A stretch of 64,000 nt of DNA. Source: Zoroaster sp. YZ-2022. Its lineage: Eukaryota > Echinodermata > Asteroidea > Forcipulatida > Zoroasteridae. Below are positions 63,401-64,000 of the stretch, piece by piece. How positions within the stretch are numbered: the first letter of the stretch is position 1; each line of letters starts with the position of its first letter. Under the pieces are notes generated by a model. It was not told the DNA's origin. It saw only the letters and a program-made list of their open reading frames with translations, and ran no database searches. Location: contig CM055830.1 of assembly GCA_029582265.1 (NCBI GenBank), forward strand, positions 28,313,771 through 28,377,770, in the 5' to 3' direction. The position numbers and the translations under genes are program-made.

Positions 63401-64000
63401 AAAGGGCTGTGGAGAGAACGGGTTAAAACAAATACCTGAAAAGAGAACGGGTTAATACAAATGGCTGTGGAGAGAGCGGGTTAAAACAAATACCTGAAAA
63501 GAGAACGGGTTAATACAAAGAGCTGTGGAGAGAACGTGTTAAAACAAATACCTGAAAAAAGAACGGGTTAATACAAAGAGCTGTGAAGAGAACGGGTTAA
63601 AACAAATGCCTGAAAAGGGAACGGGTTATTACAAAGAGCTGTGGAGAGAACGGGTTAAAACAAATACCTGAAAAGAGAACGGGTTAATACAAATGGCTGT
63701 GGAGAGAGCGGGTTAAAACAAATACCTGAAAAGAGAACGGGTTAATACAAAGAGCTGTGGAGAGAACGGGTTAAAACAAATACCTGAAAAAAGAACGGGT
63801 TAATACAAAGAGCTGTGGAGAGAACGGGTTAAAACAAATGCCTGAAAAGAGAACAGGTTAATACAAATGGCTGTGGAGAGAGCGGGTTAAAACAAATACC
63901 TGCAAAGAGAACGGGTTAATACAAGTGGCTGTGGAGAGCGGGTTAAAACAAATACCTGAAAAGAGAACGGGTTAATACAAAGAGCTGTGGCGAGAACAGG
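48467..64000. repeat. Satellite array: 58-bp dimer of two diverged 29-bp monomers
   Basis: The basic unit alternates monomer A (starts AACGGGTTAAAAC, ends ATACCTGAAAAGAG) and monomer B (starts AACGGGTTAATAC, ends AGAGCTGTGGAGAG). Each is 29 bp and they share the AACGGGTTAA head. About 15.5 kb (some 530 monomers) is visible and the array runs off the window. Recognised variants include GGCTGTGGAGAGAGCGGG, GCCTGAAAAGGG, GAAGTGTGG and B-headed/A-tailed chimeras. Since 58 is not a multiple of three and TAA recurs in the monomers, it has no coding potential. Confidence 0.97.

Noticed and set aside
48467..64000. CRISPR array
   Set aside because: Units are contiguous diverged monomers without unique spacers, in animal DNA.

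Overview
The window looks like AT-rich, intron-bearing animal DNA from a marine invertebrate, probably a deuterostome (an echinoderm or similar). That placement is inference: it rests on animal splice sites, tRNA-derived SINEs, a DIRS/Ngaro-type retroelement, RTE-like and Penelope-like relics, many foldback/MITE elements and a class B GPCR gene. There are no bacterial genes, operons or CRISPR arrays.

The one convincing host gene lies on the minus strand between about 0.7 and 14.6 kb. Five exons (14241-14577, 6586-6699, 3785-3873, 1378-1481, 697-820) have canonical AG/GT borders and fully compatible phases. Joined, they give 256 codons: the end of a signal peptide, a glycosylated N-terminal stalk, a six-cysteine hormone-receptor domain, TM1 and TM2. 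The best fit is the corticotropin-releasing-hormone/diuretic-hormone-44 receptor branch of secretin-type (class B1) GPCRs. The ATG exon lies upstream (right) and TM3-TM7 lie off the left edge. Its introns are packed with SINEs, MITEs and foldback elements, several nested.

From 16 to 36 kb the sequence is largely mobile-element debris. It holds LINE relics (16.3 and 28.6 kb), three long (TA)n tracts and a decayed DIRS/Ngaro-like retroelement at 20816-26930. That element has Gag with a zinc knuckle, RT-RNase H and a tyrosine recombinase split by a 722-bp hAT-like insertion with a perfect 8-bp target duplication. Further along are a large hairpin near 27.9 kb, a broken Myb/SANT-like ORF at 29.5 kb, a repeat field built on AACGTTGG, a TIR element at 34.5-35.3 kb and a 500-base assembly gap.

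A nearly full-length RTE-like LINE (36607-40146, minus) sits in a divergent tandem array of ~370-bp units, flanked by an 11-bp target duplication. Its ORF carries one stop and one frameshift. A tRNA-Leu-headed SINE lies at 43.2 kb. Three near-identical 785-bp units, each with an internal inverted segment, occupy 45.3-47.66 kb and are related to an element at 1.7-3.25 kb.

The last 15.5 kb (48467 to the window end) is one satellite array of a 58-bp dimer made of two diverged 29-bp monomers. It contains chimeric monomers and internal segmental duplications, which suggest higher-order repeat evolution. No database searches were possible; family names rest on recognisable motifs.
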